The notes: generated by a model from the sequence alone, not told the origin. 64,000 bases of DNA from Sipunculus nudus (GCA_026874595.1 CM049320.1:4591464-4655463); one strand, 5' to 3'; shown: positions 24,390-36,519, numbered from the stretch's first letter. A program made the numbers and translations.

Positions 24390-26127
24390 GTATCCGCAAA
24401 AACAGAGTTTTGCGGATACTATGTTTTCAGCTGCATGCCGCCGCCGCGGCCACGGCGTAGGTGTCCGGAGAACTCCTCCGTAACCGCTGGGCGGAATTTT
24501 ACGAAACCCAGGATTATGTTCGGGTCACATGTGAAATGCTGCGCCCCGATTTTGTTTTGACCTCTGACCTTTCCTCTGCGCTCTGCGTCCGTTTGTGCGT
24601 CTGTTTCCACACATAAACCCACATATCTCGGGAACCGTTTGATCGATCAGGAAAATTTTTTTGCACAAATGTAGCCCTTGGAGAGCTTTATAACATACAC
24701 AAAAATGGTGGCGCCACCTGCAACCATGTTTGCACAGTGTCCATCTGTTCGTCTGCCTTGGGTTAAAATCACTCATATCTCTGCAGTGACTTGACTAATT
24801 CACCTGAAATTCGGCATGCATAAACATCCTGGATAGCTTTTCTGATTTTATGACAGGTGGCGCCACCTACATTCACGTTTACGCTGCAGACATCCAAGCT
24901 CATATCTCAGGAACCGTTTGACCGATCAGGAAAATTTTTTTGCACAAATGTAGCCCTTGGAGAGCTTTATAACATACACAAAAAATGGTGGCGCCACCTG
25001 CAACCATGTTTGCACAGTGTCCATCTGTTCGTCTGCCTTGGGTTAAAATCACTCATATCTCTGCAGTGACTTGACTAATTCACCTGAAATTCGGCATGCG
25101 TATACATCCTGGATAGCTTATCTGATTTTATGACAGGTGGCGCCATCTACATTCATGTTTATGCTGCAGACATCCAAGCTCATATCTCGGGAACCGTTTG
25201 ACTGATTGGGCCAAAATTTTGCATGTGTATAGATCTCACATAGCTCTTTAACATACGCAAAAAATGGTGGCGCCACCTGCAACCATGTTTGCACAGTGTC
25301 CATCTGTTCATCTGCCTTGGGTTAAAATCACTCATATCTCTGCAGTGACTTGACTAATTCACCTGAAAGTCGGCATGCTTATACATCCTGGATAGCTTTT
25401 CTGATTTTATGACAGGTGGCGCCACCTACATTCACGTTTACGCTGCAGACATCCAAGCTCATATCTCGGGAACCGTTTGACCGATTGGGCCAAAATTTTG
25501 CATGTGTATAGATCTCACATAGCTCTTTATCATATGCAAAACTGGTGGCGCCACCTGCAGCCATTTTTGCACAGCTCCTGTCTGTTTGTCTGCCATGGGA
25601 TAAAATCACTCATATCTCGGCAGTGGTTTGACATATCTGCCTAAAATTTTGCAGGTTTATACATCCCCGACAGCCCTCTTGATTTTATGACAGGTGGCGC
25701 CACCTGCATTCTAGTTTATGCAGTAGACATCCAAGCTCATATCTTGGGAACCGTTTGACCGATTGGGCCAAAGTTTTGCATGTGTATAGTTCTCACATAG
25801 CTCTTTATCATACGCAAAACTGGTGGCGTCACCTGCAACCATTTTTGCTCAGCGTCCATCTGTTTGTCTGCCACGGGCTAAAATCACTTATATACATGTA
25901 GTGGTTTGACTTATCTGCCTTAAATTTTGCATATGTATACAACTTGGACGGCTTTCTGGATTTTGTGGTAGGGGGGGCAACCTACATACACCATTTGGCT
26001 GCAGACGTCCATGCTAATATGCAACACTCTATTTCCCCTTGCCACTCAATCCATGCCTCACTTCACCCGTTCCACTCTGATTTAGGCGGATACACATAGT
26101 CGCTTGTCGACTACCCGTATTCTAGTT
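24390..26127 (+). mobile_element. HINE/Pearl-like element, family 2, copy 1 (nested)
   Basis: A 1.74-kb non-autonomous element. The 5' end GTATCCGC is part of a hairpin (TATCCGC...GCGGATA). The motif TATCCGCC returns inverted as GGCGGATA at 26084-26091, directly before the hairpin GTAGTCG-CTTGT-CGACTAC and the tail CCGTATTCTAGTT. This order (subterminal inverted repeat, hairpin, end) is the hallmark of Helentron-derived elements, and the tandem core recalls bivalve Pearl elements. It is inserted in the family 1 element; the corresponding sequence at 48751-48770 is uninterrupted. Repeated open frames such as 24857-25069 are by-products of the tandem core. Confidence 0.8.
24707..25833 (+). repeat. 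Tandem core of family 2, about 279-base period
   Basis: Five copies of GGTGGCGCCACCTGCA (the last with one change) start at 24707, 24987, 25266, 25544 and 25822, spacing 278-280. Halfway within each unit is a second copy (24856, 25136, 25415, 25693), so the palindrome recurs at alternating steps of about 149 and 130 bases. Between palindromes the text repeats phrases such as CTCATATCTC and GGGTTAAAATCACTC. Confidence 0.9.
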
Positions 26128-26660
26128 ACCATAAATATTCCTCTGTATAGTTCCTATGTACATGCCAGAAATAAGGTCTGTATTATATAATTTAAAAAAG
26201 TTATGGGCTCAAACATAATGCATTTTGTAAAAAATCAGGAAAGATATTTGATCGCTTAACACAAAACATGTTAAAGCTAAGGACTTTTTTTCCAGTAATA
26301 TAACTTTAATTAATCAAAATTAAATTGTATACCCAAAATTGGATCAAAATCTTTTAAATTTTTTAAAATATTAGCAAAAATAAAAAATTGGTACCTTAAA
26401 TTTTGCCCAACTTTGGCCTTGGCACATTTTTTTCCTGTAAGTACTGTGGATTATAATTTTCACAGCATGTGCACATAAAGATTTAATCTGTTAATATTTG
26501 AAATTTGAAAATAAAAGATGCAAAATTTGGCTAGTTAATGATTTTTTTTTTTAGGCTCTTGTTGTATTCCCTTACATTGTCAAGCTGTAGGTCACTTTGG
26601 TCACTGTAGGTCATTAAGTGCATCTCTTTATGCTCCCCAGGATGTTGGCATAATATGATG

Positions 26661-27104
26661 CAATCCCATCACTAGGGCAAGCCCTCTCTCCACTGAGTTG
26701 AGCTTGATCAGGCTGTCTGCAGTTAATACCATACCACAGGGAGCCTTTTTCTCTGGCTCCCCCCCACACCCCATTCTGTTGACAGACCTGTACTATGAAC
26801 TAGATGAATCTTAAAATTAACATTTTTTTCAGCAAGGAGCAGTTACAACAGAGACGCCTCTCCCCACCCGCCCCTTCAATACACAGGACTAATAAACAAG
26901 ATGAATCTTATAAATTTTAATGTTAAATAAATTCTTTTTGATGGGTCTTGGACAATTTTGATTTTTTTTAAGAAAAAAGTTTCAGGAATTTAATCCTAAT
27001 ATTCAAATGAGATAAAATATTAGGATCTTATGTAAGTGCTAACTGACAAAATTTAAGAAGATATAAATACTTTGTAGCATTTCATTCATATCTCATAAAG
27101 TTGG
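26661..27104. other. Non-coding stretch
   Basis: No gene recognised. GATGAATCTTA-AAATTAACATTT occurs near 26802 and a similar GATGAATCTTATAAATTTTAAT near 26900, a weak local repeat. GC-rich 26690-26770 has no open frame of note. Confidence 0.3.
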
Positions 27105-27995
27105 CGGGGCCTCGGTTAGAAGAAATACCCTTGATATCAAGCTTCAGTGAAAACACTGTACAGCCATTATCTACAGTCAATGAATTACAACCATAATATT
27201 TATCATTAATTCCACTAAAGAGGTTATGTTTTATCAGGAGGCCCTGCCAATATTCCATTTAGCCATGGTGAGCCAATTTTGTGCAGCTCAGTTTGGCTTG
27301 AGAAAAAAATTAATGCAAAAAGATAAATCTTTTTCAATTTAAAATGCAAAATACAAGGTTATACAAGTACAAGGTTACTTGTGATGATTTTGATCCTGAC
27401 TAACAAAGTTGAAGAAGAACATTTGTAAAAATCTTCCTGTTTGGTTTTGTTTATTTCTTGTCCCTTAAAGAAATTAATTACTGTGATTGTTTAAGTATGA
27501 AAGTGTTGGCTTAGAAACCACCATAGTAAACTATACTACTATATTTAATCACTAACTAGTTCAATGTAAAATGGATGCAATATGTTAGATGTAGTATAGA
27601 TAACTTCTTTAGAAAAAATGGATATTTTGTAACATCATCAGATTAATAGGCTTTCAGGTCAGTTAAAGCCAGCAAACATTTTGCAAGGGGGCTTGAGCCA
27701 CAAAACTCTGTTTACTACTATAGTCAGCCATCTTTATGTCCAAGTCAGTGGCTCCAGGCTCTAGTTATGTGTGTGACATCCAATCAGAATCACTTACTGG
27801 AGTGTACACCTCAGCCAGGTTTATAAACATGTCTTCTCCAGCCAAGACAAACACAGATGAAAACATAACCTCCTTAGTGGAATTAATGATAAATATTGTG
27901 GTTGTAATTCATTGACTATAGATAATGGCTGTACAGTGTTTTCACTGAAGCTTGATAACGCCCCCCCCCCCCCCCTTTTCCTTTTCTAACCCAAG
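27105..27995. mobile_element. Inverted-repeat element (MITE-like)
   Basis: Arms at 27135-27232 and 27860-27957 are inverted copies, about 98 bases with only a few differences (shared TATCAAGCTTCAGTGAAAAC, then AATGAATTACAACCA). The similarity continues outward, more loosely, to GGCCTCGGTTAGAA (about 27109) and its inverted partner (about 27990); the right arm has gained 15 C (27961-27975). The interior is AT-rich with no transposase frame. Target duplication is not visible, so element ends are approximate. Confidence 0.6.
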
Positions 27996-28154
27996 GCCAA
28001 TCCTGTCAACAGTCGACCAGTAGGAAGAGTAGGGTCCAGTAGTTATTGACAGGTTTTTTGATTTAAAATAAATAATATTATGACACACCAAGATTACATA
28101 TGCTTGATGAACACAAATTTTGTAATGGAGATAAAAATCAGATTCTGTAACACA

Positions 28155-28821
28155 AGGCAGCGTGAAATGTCTAGGGGAATGAATAAAGAAGTCAGTGGTT
28201 TTTTGTTAATAAATAACCATAATTTATTCTTAAAACAACCCTAATATTACAATACACTAAATCAATACAATTATACAGTAAAACATACAACAAATCAATA
28301 CAATCACACAGTAAAATACACAAAATGCACAGCACCTGGATACCACTACCGTCACAATGATAAGTTCTTTTAATGTATACTCTTGGAGAATGACAGTCCA
28401 GTGTAAAGTTCTTGTAACAATCCAGAAAGTAAACTGAAGTCCTAATGAAAAGCTATAATTGCCGCACTCTTCAGATAAGGTCCAAGGTACTTACACATGC
28501 TTCTTCGTCTGCTGGAAATCTTCTCTCTCCCCCCGCTCTAAAACACAGCCCCTTTATATAATCTTCCCTCAAGCCGAGAATTTTCCACTTCTCGAACAGT
28601 CCAAAAGATCTTACACAACACAGTGAACATGCATTACAGGAATCATCTAGAAAAACATCGCCGTGCCTCTACACACCATGTTGTACACGTGACTCACGAC
28701 CAGGCGAGAATGACAACTAGAATGATAGCTAGCATGACAACGAGAGTTCAACCAGTATGGATTAAACATAGAGTGCAACAACAACATGAGTTACGCCCGT
28801 GTCACACAATAAAAAGAGCAC
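28155..28821 (-). mobile_element. LTR-like block, probably a solo LTR
   Basis: On the minus strand the block reads like a retroviral-type LTR: a TATA box TATATAAAGG (28560-28551), a GC-rich purine leader, a splice donor GTAAGT (28494-28489), and AATAAA (28228-28223) about 320 bases after the TATA box. It is bracketed by the 10-base direct repeat CTGTAACACA (28145-28154 and 28822-28831). No gag-pol frame, primer-binding site or polypurine tract adjoins it. The bracket is longer than normal LTR target duplications, so exact ends are uncertain. It could instead be a host promoter. Confidence 0.5.
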
Positions 28822-28831
28822 CTGTAACACA

Positions 28832-29258
28832 TATAACCTGGACCATCTCAGACACTTGAACACACTTTTATAGCTACTCAAGGGGATGTGTTTTCACCTC
28901 TGTTTGTTGCTGAATTTTCAGGGAAAAATTGGAATAGGTAGTCCCCATTCAGGAAAAACACTGGTAGAATTAAACATTGGTTTTGGTACAGGTTTGGTGC
29001 AGGATTTTATTCCCCCAGAAGGCCTCTCTGGTTCTACTACTAGACCAATCCTCAGTACATGTGACACATGAAACCCGGCAAAGTACTCTTGGTCAGCCAG
29101 TTGGTCTAGACTCTAGTGGTAACATGCTGGCCTTGTAGTATCAATGACTGCCTGTGAATTGCTCAGAGTTCTTTGATTCAATTTGATTATCGATTATTGC
29201 CTTTCGATTTTATTCTCTATTTGATCATATTGTATACAGTCACAATATTCTGTCAGAT
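28832..29258. other. Non-coding stretch
   Basis: No gene recognised; a 61-codon plus frame at 28886-29071 has no identifiable feature. Confidence 0.3.
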
Positions 29259-29671
29259 TATATATATATATATATATATATATGTCAGAGACGAGATTGA
29301 AATCCAGGCGGATTTTAAATTCGCCTAGGCGAGATTGCGATTGTGATCTCGCCTAGGCGAGATTGCAATTGTGATCTCGGCTAGACGGATTTTAAACTCG
29401 CCGAGACGAGATCACAATCGCAATCTCGCCTAGGCGAGATTAAAATCCATCATGGAGCAGGCCAGGATTTTAATCTCGCCTAGGCGAGTTTAAAATCTGT
29501 CTGGTGTCATCCAGGCGAGTTTAAAATCTGCCTGATATCACTTAGGCGAGTTTAAAATCTGCCTAGGCCAGATTAAAATAGTGATCTGATCTAATTTCCC
29601 AATAAATTATGCATTGTAATTGACTTAGGAAAGATGTTTTCAGTCAGATTTTCAATATTTTAACACTGAAT

Positions 29672-29875
29672 GGTTATGTATAGTTCACAAGTTATATATT
29701 TATTAATATTTACAGAATATTATATTATTAATGTAATAATTAACATTAATTTTGGAAATGGAATATTTTATATTAAATATTTTTTATTAATATGGTTATG
29801 TATAGTTCACAAGTAATATATATTTAATAATATTTACAGAATATTATAATATTTATGTAATAATTAACATTAATT
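29672..29875 (+). repeat. Local duplication in the left arm
   Basis: GGTTATGTATAGTTCACAAG followed by TATTTA and ATATTTACAGAATATTATA occurs twice, at about 29672 and 29791. The right arm has only one counterpart, so the duplication happened in the left arm after the arms formed. Confidence 0.7.
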
Positions 29876-30615
29876 TTTTTATTTTATATTTTTATTGATA
29901 AACTAGGTAATAAGAAACTTACATTGGTATTGTATATGGCATATTCAAATGATATATGATGTGGGCTGCTGCTGATTATTTACATAATAATTTTGTTGTC
30001 AATGTTAATTTGAAGGGAAACTGGTATTAGTAATATTAGTAATGTAGTATTTTAAAAAGACAAAAGGAACATAGCTCATTTATTTTTTATCAATATAATT
30101 CAATGCATGTTAACATGCATAAATGATCTATTACTCTATGAATCTAGAAATCATATTTTTTCTGATATGATATAATACTGTCCAAAAAAAGGCAGTTATC
30201 TTGTAACACAGTCTACATAAATATTGAAGCTATACAAAATGCCTCACAAAACATTAAAAAAAGATCAGAAGAATATTATATACATTATAAGAAAAGACTA
30301 AATAAGACAAAGAAATATTCACATGCATACATCTGTGTATCAACTTTTACCTTTTCTCATATGATGTTTAATTACCAAAAAAAAGGACGGTGTATCAAAG
30401 TCCATCATAAATACTGATACCCTGCATATTTTGTACCATAAGTGTACATGTTTTGACTGTTGAGTGTTGAATACCTGGGTGAAAAGAAACATTTGAACTA
30501 GATCAACCAACTAATTTGTTCTGTTTGTCCTGTAAGAACTATCAAATAGGATGATTGTTTATGTTAATGTGTAATATACTCATTAAATAGTGAAGTAATA
30601 GCTATCTAGACTAAT

Positions 30616-30644
30616 CTATCTATCTGTCTATCTATCTATCTATG
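30616..30644. repeat. (TCTA)n microsatellite
   Basis: About seven TCTA/TCTG tetranucleotides inside the fold-back element interior. Confidence 0.85.
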
Positions 30645-31464
30645 ATTGATTCAATATGCAAGTGGATGACTTTTTCCCCCAGATTGCTCTTCATAATATC
30701 TCATAAGTGTGCTTCAATATACCTCTTGTTACTCTCTAATTGCCATATATTTGAATACAATTACAAATTATTTTTTTGTAAAAATTATTAGTGATATTTA
30801 CAAACACAAGGTTGTTAAGAAAACTGGAGAAAAAAAAATAAAGATTAATAAATGTTTTGCAAATAATTGGTATGATAAGGATGCTGTAGACCACATGAAA
30901 CACATCAAAGGTGCAAATAATAATCAAATATCTATTTCATAATTCTGTTTCCAAAATTAATGTTAATTATCACATGAATAACTATTACATTACTGTAAAA
31001 AAGTTAATTATTACATTAATTCTATAATATTCTGTAAATATTAATAAATATATTACCTTTTAACTATATATAACCATTCAGTGTTAAAATATTGAAAATC
31101 CGACTGAAAACATCTTTCATATGTCAATTACAATGCTTGATATATTAGGAAATTAGATCAGATCACTATTTTAATCTCGCCTAGGCAGATTTTAAACTCG
31201 CCTAAGTAATATCAGGCAGATTTTAAACTCGCCTGGATGACACCAGACGGATTTTAAACTCGCCTAGGCGAGATTAAAATCCTGGCCTGCTCCATGATGG
31301 ATTTTAATCTCGCCTAGGCGAGATTGCGATTGTGATCTCGTCTAGGCGAGTTTAAAATCCGTCTAGCCGAGATCACAATTGCATTCTCGCCTAGGCGAGA
31401 TCACAATCGCAATCTCGTCTAGGCGAATTTAAAATCCGCCTGGATTTTAATCTCGTCTCTGACA

Positions 31465-31740
31465 TATATATATATATATAGTTAATATAGTTAATATCTA
31501 CTAAAAGTTTTTATTCCATATGATGCTATAAGATTAAGATTATTATGTACCTGAGAATTTATGCAGACCAAGTAATATTTAAATCTTCCCATCCATTATT
31601 GTGCTAACAACTAATGAAGAATATCAAGGTGACTTTCTTTGTTAAATAACAATACTACTGTATCATGTATGTTGTTGCTCTTTTCATAGGTAAAAGCTAA
31701 AGATTGAAAAAGTAAGAAAATGAATGAAAATGCAATAATT
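31465..31740. other. Short non-coding gap
   Basis: TA repeat remnant then AT-rich sequence between the fold-back element and the family 3 element; no feature seen. Confidence 0.3.
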
Positions 31741-32954
31741 GTATTGCCAGACATAGTCTGGAGATACTATGGTTTAGGCACGGTTGCGCCGCCGCCGCCG
31801 CCGCAGAGATTTCTTTTGGACACAATAACTCAAAAAATATTTCAAGGATCTTTTTCAAACTTGACACATTTATAGATATAGGTTAGAGGACGAAGCCTAT
31901 TTAAGATGGGGTCATGACCTCAACTAGGAGAGTGACCTTGACCTTGAATAGATCCATTTTTGGGGAAAATCACACAAATTCTTAAATATCTCATGAAATC
32001 TTTCATGGATTTATCCAAAAATCAAGTTGGACAAAGATCTTGGATAGTGATGTCATGTACTGGAAACTGGTGGTGCCACCTAGTATCCTTTTCTTGTTTT
32101 TGTGCCGTTTAATACCCCCATCATTGCCACTTGACAGTACTTTTAGCATCACAAGTCAAAAACTGATTGACAGATTTCTTTAATATTATGCATGTACATA
32201 GGTATGGATTATGGGATGATGTATATTAAAATTGGGGTCATGACCTTTCCTTTGAGAGTGGCTTTGACCTTTAATATTACCATATATGGTGAAAATCACA
32301 TAAAATCATGAATATCTTAAAAAGGGATGCATGGATTGATCCAAAAATCAAGTTGACGGAAGATCTTGGATAGTTTTGTCTTTTGCAGAAGATAGGTGGC
32401 GCCACCTGTTGTCCTTTTCTTGTTTTTTGCGCCTTTTAATACCCCATCATTGCCACTTGACAGTATTTACTGTGAGCATTATAAGTCAATCAGTAATGGA
32501 CAGATTTCTTTCATGTTATGCATGTATATAGATATGGTTTATGGAATGAGGTATATTTAATTTTAAATTTAATTTTAAAATTTAATTTAAATTATTTTTT
32601 ATTAATTTAATTTTTTTTTTTCAAATGTTGGATATTTTGGAATGCAGTTTATTGATTTGGGGTCATGACCGTGACTATGAGAGTGACTTTGACCTTGAAT
32701 ATTCCCATATTTGGTGAAAAACATAAAATCATGAATATCTTAAAAAGGGCCACTTGACAGCACTGTGAGCATTATAAGTCAAAAACCCTTTGATCAATTG
32801 TCCTTCCCAATCCAAAATATTCCTATATTTTGTACAAATGTTTCTCACATTCATTGCTAAAATACAAATACATCACATTATATCAACAAAATACCACAAA
32901 ACCTCATTTGTCTGGCGATACTATGGCACCAGCGGTGCCAAGAATTGTCTAGTT
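31741..32954 (+). mobile_element. HINE-like element, family 3
   Basis: A 1.2-kb element. The 5' end GTATTGCCAGACATAGTCTGG forms a small hairpin; GCCAGACA (31746-31753) returns inverted as TGTCTGGC (32909-32916), followed by the perfect hairpin TGGCACC-AGC-GGTGCCA (32924-32940) and the tail AGAATTGTCTAGTT. Both ends also carry GATACTATGG. The core is two to three degenerate units with GGTCATGACC, TGACCTTGACCT (31933-31944) and GGTGGYGCCACC (32069, 32395). A CCGCCGCCGCCGCC run lies near the start. No reading frame of note. Confidence 0.75.
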
Positions 32955-34099
32955 GAAATTATTGATTTTTTCTTGCTCGATTAGATTATTGACTAATGCC
33001 TGACTTCGATTCAATGCATCGATTATTTGATGCATTGTTATAGCCCTAGTTCTAACTTAATTTTCAGCCCTTAGGGAGGCATTTGTGCTTACTTAGTAAC
33101 CTCTTGCAAAGAAACTGACTTCATGTCTATTCATGAATCAGCTGGATTTTGATCATTTAAATGTAGTTTTTTTGTTTAAGTCTTTTTGTTCATTATTTAT
33201 AATTGTACTAATAAATCCTGAATAATCTTTGCCTTTTTAATAACAAATATTCATATAATCAATGATAGTAGTTTGTAATCAACCATACAAGGGAAACTTA
33301 AGATTAAGAAGAGGCATCTTTCAAGATTAATCCTGTCTAGAATTACTTACATTATAAGAGGCACTACTTGTGTTAGCTGATGTATGTCTGTCTCCAAAAA
33401 CACAATATGTGGCAGAAGTCCTTAAATATGTAATAAGATTGATACTGGTACAGGCACCACAGGAATTTAAGATAGATTTGTGGGCAAAAGGTCTGTCATG
33501 ATGTGAAATGATATCTAAAATTAATAAGTTAACTCATTAATAGTGACACATGGACTTAAAAAGAGTGCCTTGCATTATTATCTTTTTAACAAATTGTTAA
33601 ATCTCTGTAACATAAATAATGTATTAATGTAAATCATATATATGTTCTTCACATAGGCTCCTACCTCTCATTGGGGAAATAGTTGACTCTTTTTTTACTC
33701 TCAGTATGTTTGCTTATAAGATGTAATGTCTGTTACCAAATATTGATCATGTGACATTTGTGAGTATGTAAACTGCATATGATGCCACTTGTTTTGAGGG
33801 TATTTCCTGTGAGCTTAAAAGCTATATTTCACCTTTTCTCAATAGTATGCACATTAAGCTTTAGGTGACAATTTACATAACACTCCTTCTTATCCAGGAC
33901 CTTCTGCAGTTTCTGTGTAAAACCAGCTCTTGTTGAGAATGACAGACCTCAGCCATCAGACTGATTCTTTCTCGTGGGACCTGACATTGAATATTAAGTA
34001 GCCTAGCACTTTAGTCTTAATCGAGACAACCTGGGCACAAAAGGTATATCTATCAGAACTAGGATGTTAAAACTTATAAATATACAGAAATGTTCTGGT
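32955..34099. other. Non-coding stretch
   Basis: No gene or shared repeat recognised; AT-rich and intron-like. Confidence 0.35.
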
Positions 34100-34194
34100 A
34101 AACTCTCCTTGCAGTTATGACCTACATTTATGTGCTATGGCCTATAGAAGTATGTCACATTCAGCTGAGCATCATGGCCCATGGGCCACTTGTT
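34100..34194 (+). mobile_element. Family 1 element, 3' end only
   Basis: CAGCTGAGC (34162-34170) is followed by ATCAT and the hairpin TGGCCC-AT-GGGCCA, then CTTGTTTT. This is the family 1 terminus with a G-C pair where other copies have A-T (GACCC-AT-GGGTC). The left limit of the fragment cannot be placed. Confidence 0.6.
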
Positions 34195-36519
34195 TTAAGG
34201 AAATTTGCTACAATGTTGTGTTGCTGGCACTGTCTAATGAGTGAAGTACGTTGAAGGAAACCATACAGTAAGAATGATATATTAGGTGGTCAGCTAAATG
34301 CTTATAAAATTTGAAGGGAGGGATTATTAGATATAGGGGATATGTTTAATATCCTGAACCCCGGGATTCCTGAATGCCAAAGAATAATGCTGTGTAAACC
34401 GGTATAACACAAAACAGAACTATCAGATTTACTTTTGCCATAAATCTTAAGTAATTACCAGAAAGTATTGATATATTCTAGGAAAATCAGTGTAATATCT
34501 TGAGATAAAATATGTTAACATACTGAAGGTGGCAGATCTTAAGTAAGAAATTTTAAATATTTACTGAACAGTTTTGAGCTCAGCTGTTTTTAAGATTTAC
34601 TATGTTTAAATAATTAAATACATTATTTGAAGCTGTCCTTGACATGATAATGTTTGCCCACACCACCACTTAAGATGAATAAGAACTCAATTTGCCTGTA
34701 AAACCTTACAGTAACATGAAGTTTTTGCATCAATTTACAAATGGCTAACAAGATGGATGATTTAATTACCTGTTGACTGCTGTGGAATCTGTTAAATTGT
34801 TGATAATGGTCTGAGCATTTACCGAAAGTGCTGAAAGTGGGTTCTCTCCCATTTACAGTAATATCGGACATTTTTCAGTTGGACATCATCTTTGGATGAG
34901 GTTAAGTGGGCATTAAATGCCTTTTTTACTGACACGTTTATTAACCCTCTCATGCCCTATTTCAGTGATACCGTTATTGCTTTGTCATTTGCTCCATTCA
35001 GGATGCTGTCCAGAGCTGTATTATTTTTTGGGCAAACGGGACACTTGCATGATTCCCAGGGCCAAATCAGGGGTTCCAGCATCATAATTCCCCTGAATAA
35101 ATAAAATATATTATTAAACTAAAATATTACAGGGCTTAAAAGCTATTTAAAGTACTTAAAGCCAGACAAGTACTAGCTTTTAACTAGTCATACATGAATT
35201 TTTAGTTGCCCTGAGAAAAATCTGTGATGGCATCCAGAAACACAAATTGTGTTCCACATGTTGTTGTTTCTAATGTTTTATTGCATGTTACACAGTAATC
35301 ATGTCCAGATGTTTGTCTGTTAATTATATTTCTCTTTAGTATTTCACTTTACAAATAATCATACAGGTAATTCAAGATAGAGGTATTATCAATATGATTT
35401 TATTTCTCAAAGAAAGAAAATAGGTTATTCAGGATTAGTTGAGTGAGATTCAGTCCATTGGGAAAAGGTTTATATTGGAGCCACTTTCCCTGTCGTGAAA
35501 GTAGGGGCTGACTTTTGATAGCCCTACCACCATTATCTGGAACTTTTATTAGCTCTTGGCAAGTGGTTTGCTGTTAATGTGGAGTCCTCTATTAAAACAC
35601 TGAAATGGCCATTTTTCATGTACCAGCAGGCTAGTTTTGGCACTTCATTGTGAAAGGTCATTTGTTACAATAAGTTAATAAGTATTTATGGATTTGTTGT
35701 ATTAAGCAAATTTCCTTTATGAGAGAATTTTGTAGTTGAAATAAATTTAGAATTTAGTTGTTTATCTGTTGTTATAATATTTTACTGAGATAATATGAAT
35801 CTAAGGACAAAAATTGTTCAATTTCACATAATTATATTTATGCACATGAGTGTAGATTGTTGGAGTGAGTTTGTCCAGGGCCTTAGTTGATCAGAACGGT
35901 CCTGGCACTTCTTGATCTGTTAATTAACCCATTCGCAAAATTATTGAAGGGGATGATTGGTATAATGAACGCCCAGTGCATGACCAATAGGTGATAACAC
36001 CAAGGTACCTTATTTACCAATGATTTTCATCCATTAATTCCACTATGTGCCTTCTCACGGTGGTTAATTTTACCTTAGTGGACTATAATGATGCTGAAAT
36101 ACAGTGATGATAGCCATCCTCGGCAGGACACAAATCAAAACTGAAAAGGTCCGTAAACTTTTAACTGTGCCTTCTAATACTGGCCCTCAGGAAATCTCCT
36201 TTGAAATCCAAATTAGGACCTGTATTTCTGGGGCTTATATCAGCTAAAACCACTGTTGGGCATCTTGTAAATCAGATTCATGCAGTCTCCAAGGATAATG
36301 AAAATATATTTTTCATAGGTTCATTAAATTCTTATAATATTATTTATTGTTTATTCTACATACAATGTATATCTCCCTGTTGTCATAGAATTCTTTAGAA
36401 AGATCAGCTGAATCAGTTCTCCAAAATATCTAAACAGTTATGAAATTTCATTATATGTTTGGTCCATTTTGAGTGAGTCCTATATATTATATATAAGTAA
36501 CCGAATGCATTTTGATCAT
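34195..36519. other. Mostly non-coding stretch
   Basis: No shared repeat recognised apart from the candidate exon at 34770-34871. Plus frames at 34892-35104 and 36201-36398 have no recognisable features. Confidence 0.3.
34770..34871 (-). CDS. Candidate first coding exon (weak)
   Basis: On the minus strand an ATG with A at -3 and an in-frame stop just upstream opens 34 codons (starting MSDITVNGREPTFSTFGK) that end exactly at CAACAG|GTAATT, a good donor. No promoter, partner exon or family is recognised, and the sequence is only modestly richer in GC, so this could be chance. Confidence 0.15.

Larger units (their letters stand above)
23436..26660 (+). mobile_element. HINE-like element, family 1, copy C (3' end missing)
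   Basis: Opens with TTTTAGCTCAGCTGACTATA and the GTCTGTCCGTCCGTCC tract (about 23490). It holds two tandem core units of about 670 bases, from GGCATAAT at about 23550 and again at about 24223. The second unit is split by a complete family 2 element (24390-26127). Sequence ends without the CAGCTGAGC hairpin terminus after about 26660. No coding capacity. Confidence 0.7.
29283..31464. mobile_element. Fold-back element with long inverted ends
   Basis: A 2.18-kb element starting TGTCAGAGACGAGATT and ending with its reverse complement CTCGTCTCTGACA. The inverted arms extend about 470-510 bases (29283-29755 and 30955-31464). The outer 300 bases of each arm are built of CTCGCCTAGGCGAG palindromes joined by TTTAAAATC or GATTGTGATC spacers. 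Both ends lie directly in TA repeats, so the target was probably TA-rich and any duplication is hidden. The interior is AT-rich; a 77-codon plus frame (30709-30942) is Lys-rich and not recognisable, so I see no transposase. Superfamily unknown. Confidence 0.75.

Noticed and set aside
24857-25069. A repeated 70-codon frame also seen at 43851 and 44435, which looks like a conserved protein family
   Set aside because: These are the tandem core of the family 2 transposon; the conservation is that of DNA repeats, and frames appear on both strands.
28707-28730. CATTCTAGTTGTC on the minus strand as another HINE tail
   Set aside because: No subterminal inverted motif or hairpin precedes it; it lies within the LTR-like block.
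30709-30942. 77-codon Lys-rich frame inside the fold-back element as a transposase remnant
   Set aside because: No DDE/D, zinc finger or other recognisable motif and the minus strand is open too; composition is AT-driven.
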